DNA of 64,000 nt from Dendrosporobacter quercicolus (GCF_900104455.1 NZ_FNHB01000002.1:388978-452977); one strand, 5' to 3'; numbered from the stretch's first letter, positions 7,660 through 15,748 are shown. Numbers and translations are program-made. Notes: a model not told the origin generated them from the letters alone.

Positions 7660-8709
7660 ATGCGTAAACAATATCTGTGGCTGCTTGCAGTTGTACTGGT
7701 TATGGCAGGTAGTTTGAGCTTCGGCTGGTTTACCGGACATAACGGGCAACTGCAGCCGTATCGTGAAACCCGTTTCCTGATGGATACCGTCATTGAAATT
7801 ACCGTCTACGGGCCGGAGCCCGAGTCAGCAGTTCAGGCAGCCTTTGCTGAATTTGAGCGGTTGCAGGCCATCAGCGATCATTTTAATCCCGGCAGTCAGA
7901 CGGCGGAAATCAACCGGCTGGCCGGAGTTGATAAAGTCATGGTGGATCCGGCTCTGCTGGACATGCTGAGCCGGGCCGGTGAAGTAGCCCTGCAGACCGG
8001 CGGTGCTTTTGATGTTACGGTCGGTCCTCTTACCGGGTTGTGGGGCATTGGCCATAAAGGCGACTACATCCCGACAACGGCGGAAATTGACCAGGTTCTG
8101 CCACTGGTTGACTATCGCCGGGTGGTGGTGGACAGGACAGAGAATACGGTGTTTTTGCCACAGGCCGGTATGCGGCTGGATTTGGGCGGTATTGCCAAGG
8201 GATATGCCATCAATCAGGCTGTAGACATCCTCCAGGCACGGGGCATTCGCTCGGCCTTGATCAATGCCGGCGGCGATATCCGGGTGATTGGGCAAAAACC
8301 CGGCGGCGCGCCCTGGCGGATTGGCGTACAGGATCCGCGCAACAGCGACAGACTGATTGCCAGAATTGATCTGACCGAAGGGGATACCATGGGGACCTCG
8401 GGCGATTATCAGCGCTATTTCATTAAAGACGGAGTACGCTATGCTCATATTCTGGATCCCAGGACCGGGCGGCAGCCACAGGAAGTGGCGAGTGTGACGC
8501 TGGTGTATAAATACGGGCGCACCGGTTTGGTACCCAGTTCGGCCTTTCAGGTTCTCGGCGTGGAACAGGGGCTGGCCGTTTTACGCCGCTTTCCCGGTGT
8601 TGAGGCTATCTTTGTCACCGTAGACGGACGGATTATCACTACACCGGGGTTGGCGGACAAGGTGAATGACCAATCAATGGAAGCTTTGCCATTAACGGAC
8701 TCTGGTTGA
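7660..8709 (+). CDS. apbE: FAD:protein FMN transferase ApbE
   Basis: A 349-residue ApbE. It transfers FMN from FAD to a Thr/Ser of partner proteins, using Mg2+. The N-terminal hydrophobic segment (residues 5-24) anchors or exports it. Family features include TRFLMDTVIEITVYG near residue 40, GAFDVTVGPLTGLWGIG, DLGGIAKGYAINQAV, LINAGGDIRVIG and the metal-site segment YAHILDPRTG. Its expected substrate is Thr127 of the lipoprotein at 5945. Two starts are possible: ATG 7660 preceded by AGAGGCGG, or ATG 7642 preceded very closely by GGCGGAGGA; I prefer 7660. Confidence 0.93.
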   Translation: MRKQYLWLLAVVLVMAGSLSFGWFTGHNGQLQPYRETRFLMDTVIEITVYGPEPESAVQAAFAEFERLQAISDHFNPGSQTAEINRLAGVDKVMVDPALLDMLSRAGEVALQTGGAFDVTVGPLTGLWGIGHKGDYIPTTAEIDQVLPLVDYRRVVVDRTENTVFLPQAGMRLDLGGIAKGYAINQAVDILQARGIRSALINAGGDIRVIGQKPGGAPWRIGVQDPRNSDRLIARIDLTEGDTMGTSGDYQRYFIKDGVRYAHILDPRTGRQPQEVASVTLVYKYGRTGLVPSSAFQVLGVEQGLAVLRRFPGVEAIFVTVDGRIITTPGLADKVNDQSMEALPLTDSG

Positions 8710-8719
8710 TTAGGATATT

Positions 8720-8760
8720 TTGCAATCCGATTGATAAGGAAATTCCTTATCAATCGGATT
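8720..8760. repeat. long near-perfect palindrome between apbE and feoA
   Basis: Two 19-base arms (CAATCCGATTGATAAGGAA and its exact complement) are separated by a single base. It begins a few bases after the apbE stop codon. No run of T follows on either strand, so it is not a standard terminator. It could be a binding site for a dimeric regulator, or a cruciform or mRNA-stabilising hairpin at the 3' end of apbE. Confidence 0.7.
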
Positions 8761-8904
8761 GAGATATATATTAAGGGAGGCTCCAATAAAAACGGTTTTT
8801 CGCTGAAATATTGCGGTTACGACAGCGCTGGCGAAGTCACAGGGGGGATATGGGAAATATGTAAAAAACAGGGGGTGTTCTTCCCCGAAATGTACTGGAA
8901 TACC

Positions 8905-8933
8905 TTGACAGAGGAAAACCTGTCATTTATAAT
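8905..8933 (+). promoter_or_regulatory. consensus sigma-A promoter for feoA-feoB
   Basis: TTGACA at 8905-8910 and TATAAT at 8928-8933 are both perfect matches to the vegetative consensus, with the ideal 17-base spacer. Transcription would start near 8940, about 40 bases before feoA. Confidence 0.9.
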
Positions 8934-8939
8934 ACAAAC

Positions 8940-8958
8940 AATGAAAACAGTTATCATT
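8940..8958. promoter_or_regulatory. Fur-box-like operator at the feo start site
   Basis: AATGAAAAC, one A, then GTTATCATT form a 9-1-9 inverted repeat with one mismatch and closely match the classical Fur half-site (AATGATAAT). It covers the expected transcription start of the promoter at 8905, so binding of Fur-Fe(II) would block the strong promoter when iron is plentiful. Confidence 0.75.
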
Positions 8959-8980
8959 TTAAGTGAGGAGGAGTTCATTT

Positions 8981-9211
8981 GTGTCCAAAAAGTTAAGCCA
9001 GTTATTACCGGGAGAATACGGTATTGTAAAGAAAGTTCACGGCAGTGGAGCGATAACCAGACGAATTATCGACATGGGTGTAATTAGTGGAACCCGTATT
9101 AATGTACAAAAGTTTGCACCGCTGGGTGATCCGATAGAGGTTAAACTAAAAGGGTTTAATATGTCATTGCGTAAAACTGAAGCCGATTTAATTGAAGTTG
9201 AGCCGGCGTAG
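8981..9211 (+). CDS. feoA: ferrous iron transport protein FeoA
   Basis: A 76-residue SH3-like cytoplasmic protein that regulates or assists FeoB. It shows the family pattern LSQLLPGEYGIVKKV, RRIIDMGVISGTRINV and DPIEVKLKGFNMSLRKTEADLIEV in order. The start is GTG 8981, set by GAGGAGGAG at 8965-8973; an in-frame GTG at 8963 would put the ribosome-binding site inside the gene. feoB follows after 26 bases. Confidence 0.93.
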   Translation: MSKKLSQLLPGEYGIVKKVHGSGAITRRIIDMGVISGTRINVQKFAPLGDPIEVKLKGFNMSLRKTEADLIEVEPA

Positions 9212-9237
9212 TAAAACCGCAGGGAGAGTGAAGGATA

Positions 9238-11610
9238 GTGTCAGAACCCAATTTAATTATTGCTTTGGCCGGCAATCCCAATTCAGGCAAGACAACGATC
9301 TTTAACAATCTTACTGGCGCCCGGCAGCATGTCGGCAATTATCCAGGCGTAACAGTGGAAAGGCGCGAGGGATTCTGTCGTTATCAGGGACGGAATCTGA
9401 CGATTGTCGATTTGCCTGGTACTTACAGCTTGACAGCGTATGCGTTGGATGAGCTTGTAGCCCGTCATTTTATTATTGAGGAAAAACCGGATATTATTGT
9501 AAATATTCTGGATGCCGCCAATCTGGAGCGCAATCTGTATCTGGCGGTACAACTGCTGGAATTGGAAAGACCTTTGGTGCTGGCGCTGAACATGGCGGAT
9601 ATGGCCGACAAAGCCGGACTGAAAATCGACGATAAGGCTCTTGGCGTTAAACTCGGCTGTCCGGTAGTGCGAACTGTCGGCAATAAGCAGCAGGGGATGG
9701 AAGAGCTTCTCAGGGCGGCGGTAGCTTTAGGAGAGAAAAAGCATGACGGCGCCTTTATGGTTGATTACGGGCCTGAAATTGAGCAGGCTGTAGCCAAGGT
9801 TGTGGACAGTCTGGCCGCAGTACCGGGCCTGGCATATCCGAAACGCTGGCTGGCTGTTAAGATGCTGGAAAATGACCGGAATGTAATTGAAAGTATCGGC
9901 GCCCGGGAAGGGTGTCAGAGTGTTATTGCACAAGTTGAGGTTTTGCGGCGCGAGCTAACCGAAACAACGCAGCAAGAGCCGGAATTGGCGATTGCCAACC
10001 GCCGGTATGGCTACGTGGCAGCGGTATTCAATAGCGCAGTGGTTGCCGGACGGGGCGAAGCTGCCAGCACTTCCGATAAAATTGACGCTGTTCTCACTAA
10101 CAGAGTATTGGGCCTGCCAATATTTTTTGCACTTATGTGGCTATTATTTAATGTAGTATTTGAGCTTGGCGTCTATCCTCAGGAATGGCTGGAAGCCGGT
10201 ATCGGCGCATTCGGCGACTGGGTGGGACAAACTATGCCTGAAGGCGACCTGCGTTCGCTGGTTGTTGATGGTATCATTGGCGGCGTGGGCGGCGTTCTTT
10301 CCTTTTTCCCGCTTGTTTTGCTGCTGTTTTTGGGCATAGCCATTTTGGAAGACTCCGGTTATATGGCCAGAGCGGCTTTTGTCATGGATCGGGTAATGCG
10401 GGCAGTCGGCCTGCATGGCAAATCCTTTATTCCGTTATTAATCGGTTTTGGCTGTACTGTGCCTGCCGTCATGGGAACCCGGACGCTGGAAAACAAGAAT
10501 GACCGGATGGTTACGCTGCTGGTTGTGCAATTGATGAGCTGTGGCGCCCGTTTGCCGGTGTATACGCTGTTGATTGCAGCTTTTTTTCCGGCTGAATCGG
10601 CGGGAACAGTATTGTTTTCTATTTATGTCCTGGGCATAGCATTGGCGGTCATTATGGCCTATGCGCTCCGCAAAACGCTGTTTAAAGGCGAGGCTGAGCC
10701 GTTTGTTATGGAACTGCCGCCTTACCATACGCCGACCCTGCGCAGCATACTGTCCCATATGTGGGAACGTGGTTATCTCTATTTGAAGAAAGCCGGTACG
10801 ATCATTCTGGCGGTGTCCATTGTGGTATGGTTTTTGACCAATTATCCGGCCGAGGTGGAATACAGCAAGGATTTCGAGCAGCTTTCGGCGCAGGCTGCAG
10901 AACACTTTGAAGGTCATGTGGCCAGGGATATTCTGGCTCCGCTGGGCATTGCCAGCCTAGAGGACAATACTGAACTGTCGGCAATGATTGACGATATAAA
11001 AGCGGTTGAAGAGGATTTCGCCGCGCAGGCGGAAGAAGCCGGCGAGGATGAAGTTTTGCTGGCGACGCTGGAAGCTGATAAAGAAAGCAAGCTGAAGGAA
11101 TTTGAAGCAACCGGAGCGGCGCTTTATCCCTTTGCCCAGCAGTATCTGGAATTTGAAACTGAAAAAGACGAGGAGCTGGCTGCACTGGAAGGGGAACAGT
11201 CCAGTGAAAAACTGGCCGGCAGTTATGCCGGACAATTTGGTCACTGGATTGAGCCGGTAATCAGACCATTAGGCTTTGACTGGAAGATTGGCGTAGGCTT
11301 ATTTGCGGCATTTACGGCCAAAGAAGTGCTGGTGAGCACACTGGGGACGATTTATAGCCTTGGTGAAACAGACGAAACTTCGGTTAGTTTAAAGGATGCC
11401 ATCATGGCTGACCCGCACTTCAGCCCACTGATTGCCTACTCTTTGATGGCTTTTGTACTGCTGTACGCACCTTGCCTGGCGGTACTGGCGGTAGTCAAAC
11501 GCGAAACAAACTCCTGGAAATGGGCGATATTCAGCAGTGCTTACGGAACTGCCCTGGCCTATATCGTTTCACTGGCAATTTACCAGATTGGCACTCTGTT
11601 AGGCTACTAA
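9238..11610 (+). CDS. feoB: ferrous iron transporter FeoB with acidic insert
   Basis: A 790-residue Fe(II) transporter. The N-terminal G domain has G1 GNPNSGKT (residues 12-19), G3 DLPGTYSL (about 57-64) and G4 NMAD (about 118-121), followed by the helical spacer, Gate motifs (GFGCTVPAVMGTRTLE, LPVYTLL) and about eight membrane helices. Between two membrane blocks, residues roughly 540-655 form a charged, Glu-rich coiled-coil-like segment that is much longer than the equivalent loop of E. coli FeoB; the conserved EPVIRPLGFDWKIG follows directly. Start is GTG 9238 after GGGAGAGTGAAGG. It should be repressed by iron through the operator at 8940. Confidence 0.95.
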   Translation: MSEPNLIIALAGNPNSGKTTIFNNLTGARQHVGNYPGVTVERREGFCRYQGRNLTIVDLPGTYSLTAYALDELVARHFIIEEKPDIIVNILDAANLERNLYLAVQLLELERPLVLALNMADMADKAGLKIDDKALGVKLGCPVVRTVGNKQQGMEELLRAAVALGEKKHDGAFMVDYGPEIEQAVAKVVDSLAAVPGLAYPKRWLAVKMLENDRNVIESIGAREGCQSVIAQVEVLRRELTETTQQEPELAIANRRYGYVAAVFNSAVVAGRGEAASTSDKIDAVLTNRVLGLPIFFALMWLLFNVVFELGVYPQEWLEAGIGAFGDWVGQTMPEGDLRSLVVDGIIGGVGGVLSFFPLVLLLFLGIAILEDSGYMARAAFVMDRVMRAVGLHGKSFIPLLIGFGCTVPAVMGTRTLENKNDRMVTLLVVQLMSCGARLPVYTLLIAAFFPAESAGTVLFSIYVLGIALAVIMAYALRKTLFKGEAEPFVMELPPYHTPTLRSILSHMWERGYLYLKKAGTIILAVSIVVWFLTNYPAEVEYSKDFEQLSAQAAEHFEGHVARDILAPLGIASLEDNTELSAMIDDIKAVEEDFAAQAEEAGEDEVLLATLEADKESKLKEFEATGAALYPFAQQYLEFETEKDEELAALEGEQSSEKLAGSYAGQFGHWIEPVIRPLGFDWKIGVGLFAAFTAKEVLVSTLGTIYSLGETDETSVSLKDAIMADPHFSPLIAYSLMAFVLLYAPCLAVLAVVKRETNSWKWAIFSSAYGTALAYIVSLAIYQIGTLLGY

Positions 11611-11627
11611 CACAACGGAGGTTAACT

Positions 11628-11798
11628 ATGGAAAACTTTGTTCTGGCGGCAATTGTTTTGGCGGCAGCAGCCTATTTAGGCTGGCTGATCTGGGGAACGA
11701 TCTTTAAAGATAAAGGCTGCCAGTGCTCTTCCGGCGATTGCTGCGGCAAAGGCAAGGATCACGGCGGTTCCAAGGAAGAGGAGAAGCAAGACAGTTGA
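11628..11798 (+). CDS. FeoB-associated Cys-rich membrane protein
   Basis: A 56-residue protein: one membrane helix (residues 4-24) then a short tail with CQCSSGDCC, four cysteines in nine residues, and a charged C-terminus. This is the FeoB-associated Cys-rich family found directly after feoB in many Firmicutes. GGAGG at 11617-11621 fits ATG 11628, 17 bases after the feoB stop. A role in delivering or sensing iron at FeoB is presumed from family and position. Confidence 0.88.
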   Translation: MENFVLAAIVLAAAAYLGWLIWGTIFKDKGCQCSSGDCCGKGKDHGGSKEEEKQDS

Positions 11799-11822
11799 TA
11801 GAGATTGCTGGAGGGAAGCAGT

Positions 11823-12926
11823 ATGAAACTGGAAACGAAGTTGCGTATCGCATATCTCTGCATTGCTTTAATTCCGCTGGCCCTGGTCTTTGGAATGACA
11901 AGGGATTCGCCTGTCTATTATGACAAATATTATAGTCAGGCAATGGCGGCGGCGGTAGCCGTCGCCATTTTGCTTGGTCTAGCCAGTCCCTGGTTTACCG
12001 GCGGCTGGTTATTATGCAATCAACTGAATATGGTAAGGGCGTTCTGCGCCAGGGTGAAAAACGGCAATTACCGGCATGTGCTGCCGGTGCCGAATGAACA
12101 AAGTGACTGGGACGATGAAAATGAAATAATTGCGCTGATGCGGGACATGAATTGGATGGCCCGGCAGATTGCCAGCCGCGAACAGGAATTGCAACAGAGT
12201 ATTGCTGAGCTGAACCAGTCCCGGCAACAGATATCCCGGCAAAAATCAGTGCTGGAACAGGCCAATAACGAGCTGATTGAAACCCAGATTTCCCTGAAGC
12301 AGCGGACTACGGAATTAGAGCAGGCTTGCCAGAACATGCAGGTAATGGCAATGACCGATCCTTTGACTAAAATTGCCAATCGCCGCTGGTTCTTTCACGA
12401 ACTGGAACGAGAATTCTTCGCATTGACGCAAAACCGTGAACCGCTTTCGCTTTTGATCCTGGATATTGATCATTTTAAAAGGGTTAATGATCAGTATGGT
12501 CATCAAAATGGCGACCGGGTATTGGTTGACTTGGCTGCAATTGTCCGACGGGTGGTGAGAACAATTGACTTGGTGGCGCGGATTGGCGGTGAGGAATTTG
12601 CCGTGCTGCTGCCCGGTACTGACGGTAACGGCGCTCAACGGACTGCCCGGAAGATTCAGCAGGCCATTGCCGGAGCCGCTTTTGCCTTAACTGACCGTCA
12701 ACAGATTAAAATTACCGTTTCCATTGGAATGTGCAGCCTGGCCCGACCGCCATTTCCCACACTGGACTCATTTTATAATTTCGCGGATCAGGCATTATAT
12801 CAGTCCAAAGACAGCGGCAGGGATGCTATTTGCGTGTATGATCCGCAAGCGGCTGCTGTATGCCGTTTGGATCGCAGCAAAGAACGGGGAGGAAATGGGC
12901 TATGTCATCGCAATCCTTTTTGTTAG
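11823..12926 (+). CDS. membrane diguanylate cyclase (GGDEF)
   Basis: A 367-residue protein making c-di-GMP from two GTP. Two membrane helices (about 9-28 and 42-66) are followed by a HAMP-like and coiled-coil linker (66-165) and a GGDEF domain with active site GGEEF near residues 254-258. The I-site RTID lies five residues before it, so product inhibition is expected. GGAGGG before ATG 11823 defines the start. The gene ends 25 bases inside the next one, coupling it to an HD-GYP protein; it follows the feo genes by only 24 bases and may be in the same transcript. Confidence 0.9.
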   Translation: MKLETKLRIAYLCIALIPLALVFGMTRDSPVYYDKYYSQAMAAAVAVAILLGLASPWFTGGWLLCNQLNMVRAFCARVKNGNYRHVLPVPNEQSDWDDENEIIALMRDMNWMARQIASREQELQQSIAELNQSRQQISRQKSVLEQANNELIETQISLKQRTTELEQACQNMQVMAMTDPLTKIANRRWFFHELEREFFALTQNREPLSLLILDIDHFKRVNDQYGHQNGDRVLVDLAAIVRRVVRTIDLVARIGGEEFAVLLPGTDGNGAQRTARKIQQAIAGAAFALTDRQQIKITVSIGMCSLARPPFPTLDSFYNFADQALYQSKDSGRDAICVYDPQAAAVCRLDRSKERGGNGLCHRNPFC

Positions 12927-13522
12927 ACGATTTACACCAGCTAGTAGACGCATTGGCGGCAGCTTTGGATGCGAAAAGTTCTTATACCCTTGGTCACTCG
13001 GAGCGGGTAGCCGATCTCGCATTGTTGCTTGCCCGGCGTATTGGTCTTACTGAAATGGATCAGCAACTGATCCATATTGGCGCTCACCTGCATGATATCG
13101 GTAAAATCGGCGTGCCGGATGAGGTGCTGAATAAGCCGGGCCGCCTGACTGATGAACAGTTTTCTATGATCAAGCAGCATCCGGTCATTGGGTATCATAT
13201 TGTAAGTAAAGTTAGTTGGTTTGGCGGTATTTCCGGTATTGTGCGGCACCATCACGAGCGGTTTGACGGCAAAGGCTATCCTGACGGTCTGGCCGGGACG
13301 AACATACCGTTAGGGGCCAGAATTGTAGCGGTTGCCGATGCTTTTGACGCTATGATTGCGCCGCGCATTTACCGGAAATCCTTCAGCCCGCCCGAAGTCT
13401 TAACGGAAATTATCCGCTGCACCGGCAGCCAGTTTGATCCCGCGGTGGTGGAGGCGCTGTTAGCGGAGCTCAACAATGAGAGCTCCTGGCGGAATTTTAA
13501 CAAACTAACGATGCTTGGTTAG
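12902..13522 (+). CDS. HD-GYP domain protein, probable c-di-GMP phosphodiesterase
   Basis: A 206-residue stand-alone HD-GYP protein without a sensor domain. It contains SYTLGHSERVADLALLLA, the metal-binding HDIGKIGVPD (H64, D65), HPVIGYHI, and the variant-defining HHHERFDGKGYPDG (residues 116-129), followed by VADAFDAM. These are the complete motif set of active c-di-GMP phosphodiesterases. GGGGAGGAAATGG inside the upstream gene drives ATG 12902. The gene overlaps the GGDEF gene, so synthesis and breakdown enzymes are made together. Confidence 0.88.
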   Translation: MSSQSFLLDDLHQLVDALAAALDAKSSYTLGHSERVADLALLLARRIGLTEMDQQLIHIGAHLHDIGKIGVPDEVLNKPGRLTDEQFSMIKQHPVIGYHIVSKVSWFGGISGIVRHHHERFDGKGYPDGLAGTNIPLGARIVAVADAFDAMIAPRIYRKSFSPPEVLTEIIRCTGSQFDPAVVEALLAELNNESSWRNFNKLTMLG

Positions 13523-13836
13523 TATTGTGCCGGCAATTGCGACCCGTTTTTTTCCGCTATCATGATGTCCCCCTTGCCGGGGACGTTTTTTCTTTATTCC
13601 TGTCCGCTGCAGTTTCCGGCCAGTGGCAACCACCGTCTCATGTTTGTTTTTATGCTGATCAACTGTTTGGTATAAATGATCAATAAATGAGAATTCTTAC
13701 TATAAAGGTTTGATCTTATTCTATAGTTACACAAACAGCATAAATTTGTAAGAAAAGCTCTAAATTTGCAAATTGAAAATAACCGGCATGGTATGATAAA
13801 CTTTATTCAGTATGATTTTATTGCGGGGTAATCTTA
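13523..13836. other. 314-base gap: terminator then AT-rich leader
   Basis: After the terminator at 13567 the gap is AT-rich and probably holds the promoter of the MazG-like gene; a possible TTGAAA box lies near 13775 with a weak TAAACT box 18 bases on. I see no RNA gene or clear operator. Confidence 0.5.
13567..13597 (+). terminator. intrinsic terminator after the HD-GYP gene
   Basis: GTCCCC and GGGGAC pair around a six-base loop, followed by GTTTTTTCTTTATT. It closes the feo / c-di-GMP transcript. Confidence 0.85.
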
Positions 13837-14481
13837 ATGTTTGAAGCTATCTATTTGCCAAAACTGAATAATCTTTCACCAACCTTGCCGTCCACTTTGC
13901 TGAAGATCATGGAAGAGGCCGGGGAATTGGCCAGAGCAGTGCTGCAGTTCTTACCCTATGAAGACAGTCCGGAGGCGCAAGCCTTTCCTAGTCTGCTGAG
14001 TGAGGTTTCCGGAGAACTGCTTGATGTGGCCCAAACCTGCGTTACAATGATCTTTGTCATGGAGGATTCTTACGGTATTCAGGCCGATGCACTCATTAGC
14101 GGCCATTTAGCCAAGCTTGAGCATAAAGGCTATTGGTTTGATAAAGCCCAGGTCTACCGGATCGAAACGGCGGGAAATTTTAAATATCTGGCCTTGCCGC
14201 GCCTCAAGCTGAATGGCGTCACTTTGTTGACAACGGTGTGCAAAATTCAGGAAGAAATTGGTGAAATAACGCAATATCTTGGTAAAAAAACGGGTGCATC
14301 GGGTGAAAAACAGGCATTGCCGGGTGATACAGCCTTCGTCGGCTGCGCCAGGGAATTACTGGATGTTGCGCAGTGCTGCTTTACGATGATGTACATTTTG
14401 GCGGAAAAATATCAGGTTGATATAAAGATGCTGACGCAGCAGCATATTGCCAAACTGCGCAGCAGGGGCTATTGCGCCTAG
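13837..14481 (+). CDS. tandem MazG-like protein
   Basis: A 214-residue protein built of two copies of a MazG-like unit. Copy 1 has KIMEEAGELARAV and, about 40 residues on, GELLDVAQTCVTM; copy 2 has KIQEEIGEITQYL and RELLDVAQCCFTM. Both keep the EExxE...ExxD metal-binding pattern of all-alpha NTP pyrophosphohydrolases, so both halves could bind Mg2+ and a nucleotide. Usual MazG-like proteins of this class have one unit and dimerise; here one chain would supply both. The substrate (house-cleaning dNTP or another nucleotide) is not evident. It seems to be a single-gene unit between two terminators/promoters. Confidence 0.75.
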   Translation: MFEAIYLPKLNNLSPTLPSTLLKIMEEAGELARAVLQFLPYEDSPEAQAFPSLLSEVSGELLDVAQTCVTMIFVMEDSYGIQADALISGHLAKLEHKGYWFDKAQVYRIETAGNFKYLALPRLKLNGVTLLTTVCKIQEEIGEITQYLGKKTGASGEKQALPGDTAFVGCARELLDVAQCCFTMMYILAEKYQVDIKMLTQQHIAKLRSRGYCA

Positions 14482-14520
14482 TACCGCACGATACCCGGCC
14501 TGCCTCCGGCTTGACATTGA

Positions 14521-14549
14521 TTGACAGTATGGCCGGACTGCGGTAAAAT
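14521..14549 (+). promoter_or_regulatory. sigma-A promoter for the tagO/wecA gene
   Basis: TTGACA at 14521-14526 and TAAAAT at 14544-14549 with a 17-base spacer, 33 bases upstream of the start codon at 14583. Confidence 0.8.
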
Positions 14550-14582
14550 AGGTGTGTTGCATTGAAGTGAGGTGCTGAATTT

Positions 14583-15611
14583 ATGCAGACATATATTGTG
14601 GCGTTTACGGTGGCTTTGGCTGTTGCTTATTTCTTGACCCCCAAAATCATTGCAGTAGCCGTGAAAACCGGAGCTATGGACGCTCCTGATGCCCGTAAGG
14701 TGCATACCAAACCCATTCCCAGGATGGGCGGTCTGGCAATTTATGCCGGCTTTGTTTTGGCGGTGCTGGCAAGTATGCATGTCAATCATGAGATTCTCGG
14801 GCTGTTATTAGGTGGAACGGTAATTCTGATTGTGGGTATTATTGATGATCTTAAACAATTGTCAGCCAAGGTAAAACTGCTGGGGCAAATTGCCGCCGCC
14901 GCTGTTTTGATCTTATTTGATATCCGGATTGACTGGATTACCAATCCGTTTGGCGATATGGTATATGTTGACTTCTTATCTATCCCCCTGACTATCCTGT
15001 GGGTCGTGGGGCTAACGAATACGGTTAATCTTATTGACGGTTTGGACGGCTTAGCCGCCGGGGTATCAACCATTGCTTCGGTGACTATTTTACTTGTGGC
15101 CTTGCAGCAGGATTTTTGGATTGTGGCAATCTTAACAGCCGCTCTGGCCGGCAGTGCGCTGGGGTTCTTACAGCATAACTTTAATCCGGCCAAAATTTTT
15201 ATGGGCGATACGGGGAGCATGTTTCTCGGCTATATGCTGGCGGCGATATCGGTGATTGGCGCGGTAAAAAGCGCGGCGACGATTGCCCTGATTGTGCCAA
15301 TTGTTGCGCTGGGCCTGCCAATTATGGATACTGCCTTTGCAATTATTCGCCGTTATATGAGCGGCAAGCCGATTTTTAAGCCTGACCGGGGACATTTACA
15401 TCACCGGCTGCTGGAAATGGGCCTCAGCCAAAAGCAGGCGGTTTTGCTGATGTATGTGATCAGCGGCTGTCTGGGCCTGAGCGCGATTGCTCTTACTGAA
15501 GTGAACAAAGGACTGGGCGTCCTGATTATTCTGGCTATTGTGGCGGTTGCTTTCTTTGGCGCCCGCAAAATTGGCGTTCTGAAAGCCGCAAAATCAGCGC
15601 AAAGTCACTGA
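14583..15611 (+). CDS. undecaprenyl-phosphate GlcNAc-1-phosphate transferase (TagO/WecA family)
   Basis: A 342-residue polytopic membrane enzyme that starts a surface glycan by moving GlcNAc-1-phosphate from UDP-GlcNAc to undecaprenyl phosphate. Family motifs are present: DAPDARKVHTKPIPRMGG near the N-terminus, the catalytic DD in IIDDLKQL, NLIDGLDGLAAG, GDTGSMFLGY and the cytoplasmic HLHHRLLEMG. The next gene makes UDP-ManNAc from UDP-GlcNAc, a precursor for the same class of glycan. GAGGTG precedes ATG 14583. MraY is excluded by the HLHHRL motif, which is typical of the WecA/TagO branch. Confidence 0.92.
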   Translation: MQTYIVAFTVALAVAYFLTPKIIAVAVKTGAMDAPDARKVHTKPIPRMGGLAIYAGFVLAVLASMHVNHEILGLLLGGTVILIVGIIDDLKQLSAKVKLLGQIAAAAVLILFDIRIDWITNPFGDMVYVDFLSIPLTILWVVGLTNTVNLIDGLDGLAAGVSTIASVTILLVALQQDFWIVAILTAALAGSALGFLQHNFNPAKIFMGDTGSMFLGYMLAAISVIGAVKSAATIALIVPIVALGLPIMDTAFAIIRRYMSGKPIFKPDRGHLHHRLLEMGLSQKQAVLLMYVISGCLGLSAIALTEVNKGLGVLIILAIVAVAFFGARKIGVLKAAKSAQSH

Positions 15612-15619
15612 GTGTACCG

Positions 15620-15643
15620 GGCAGGCTCCGCCTGCCTATTTTT
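15620..15643 (+). terminator. terminator after tagO/wecA
   Basis: GGCAGGC and GCCTGCC pair around a three-base loop, followed by TATTTTTA. Confidence 0.75.
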
Positions 15644-15653
15644 ATGTAAAATA

Positions 15654-15748
15654 TTAACCACAGAGGACACAGAGTACACGGAGGAAGGCGCGATGCCATC
15701 GCGCAGATATATCCCTTATTCCGTTCCCTCTGTGTACTCTGTGGTTAA
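15654..15748. repeat. inverted-repeat element of the ACCACAGAGTACACAGAG family
   Basis: A 95-base element whose ends (TTAACCACAGAGGACACAGA... and ...CTGTGTACTCTGTGGTTAA) are inverted copies over about 25 bases; in its middle GCGCGAT and ATCGCGC form a second small hairpin. A single arm recurs at 63946-63978, a short piece at 54913-54922, and a degenerate copy at 59565-59676. Such miniature palindromes are dispersed in many bacterial genomes. Confidence 0.8.

Noticed and set aside
8731..9087. 118-codon open frame between apbE and feoA
   Set aside because: It starts inside the long palindrome, spans the feo promoter and Fur site, and overlaps feoA in another frame; the sequence has no protein-like pattern.
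13680..13710. Second Fur box (AATGAGAATTCTTACT) before the MazG-like gene
   Set aside because: The right half does not complement the left beyond six bases and the gene has no iron link.
15654..15748. CRISPR-like array
   Set aside because: The repeats are inverted arms of one element, not regularly spaced direct repeats with spacers, and no cas gene is present.
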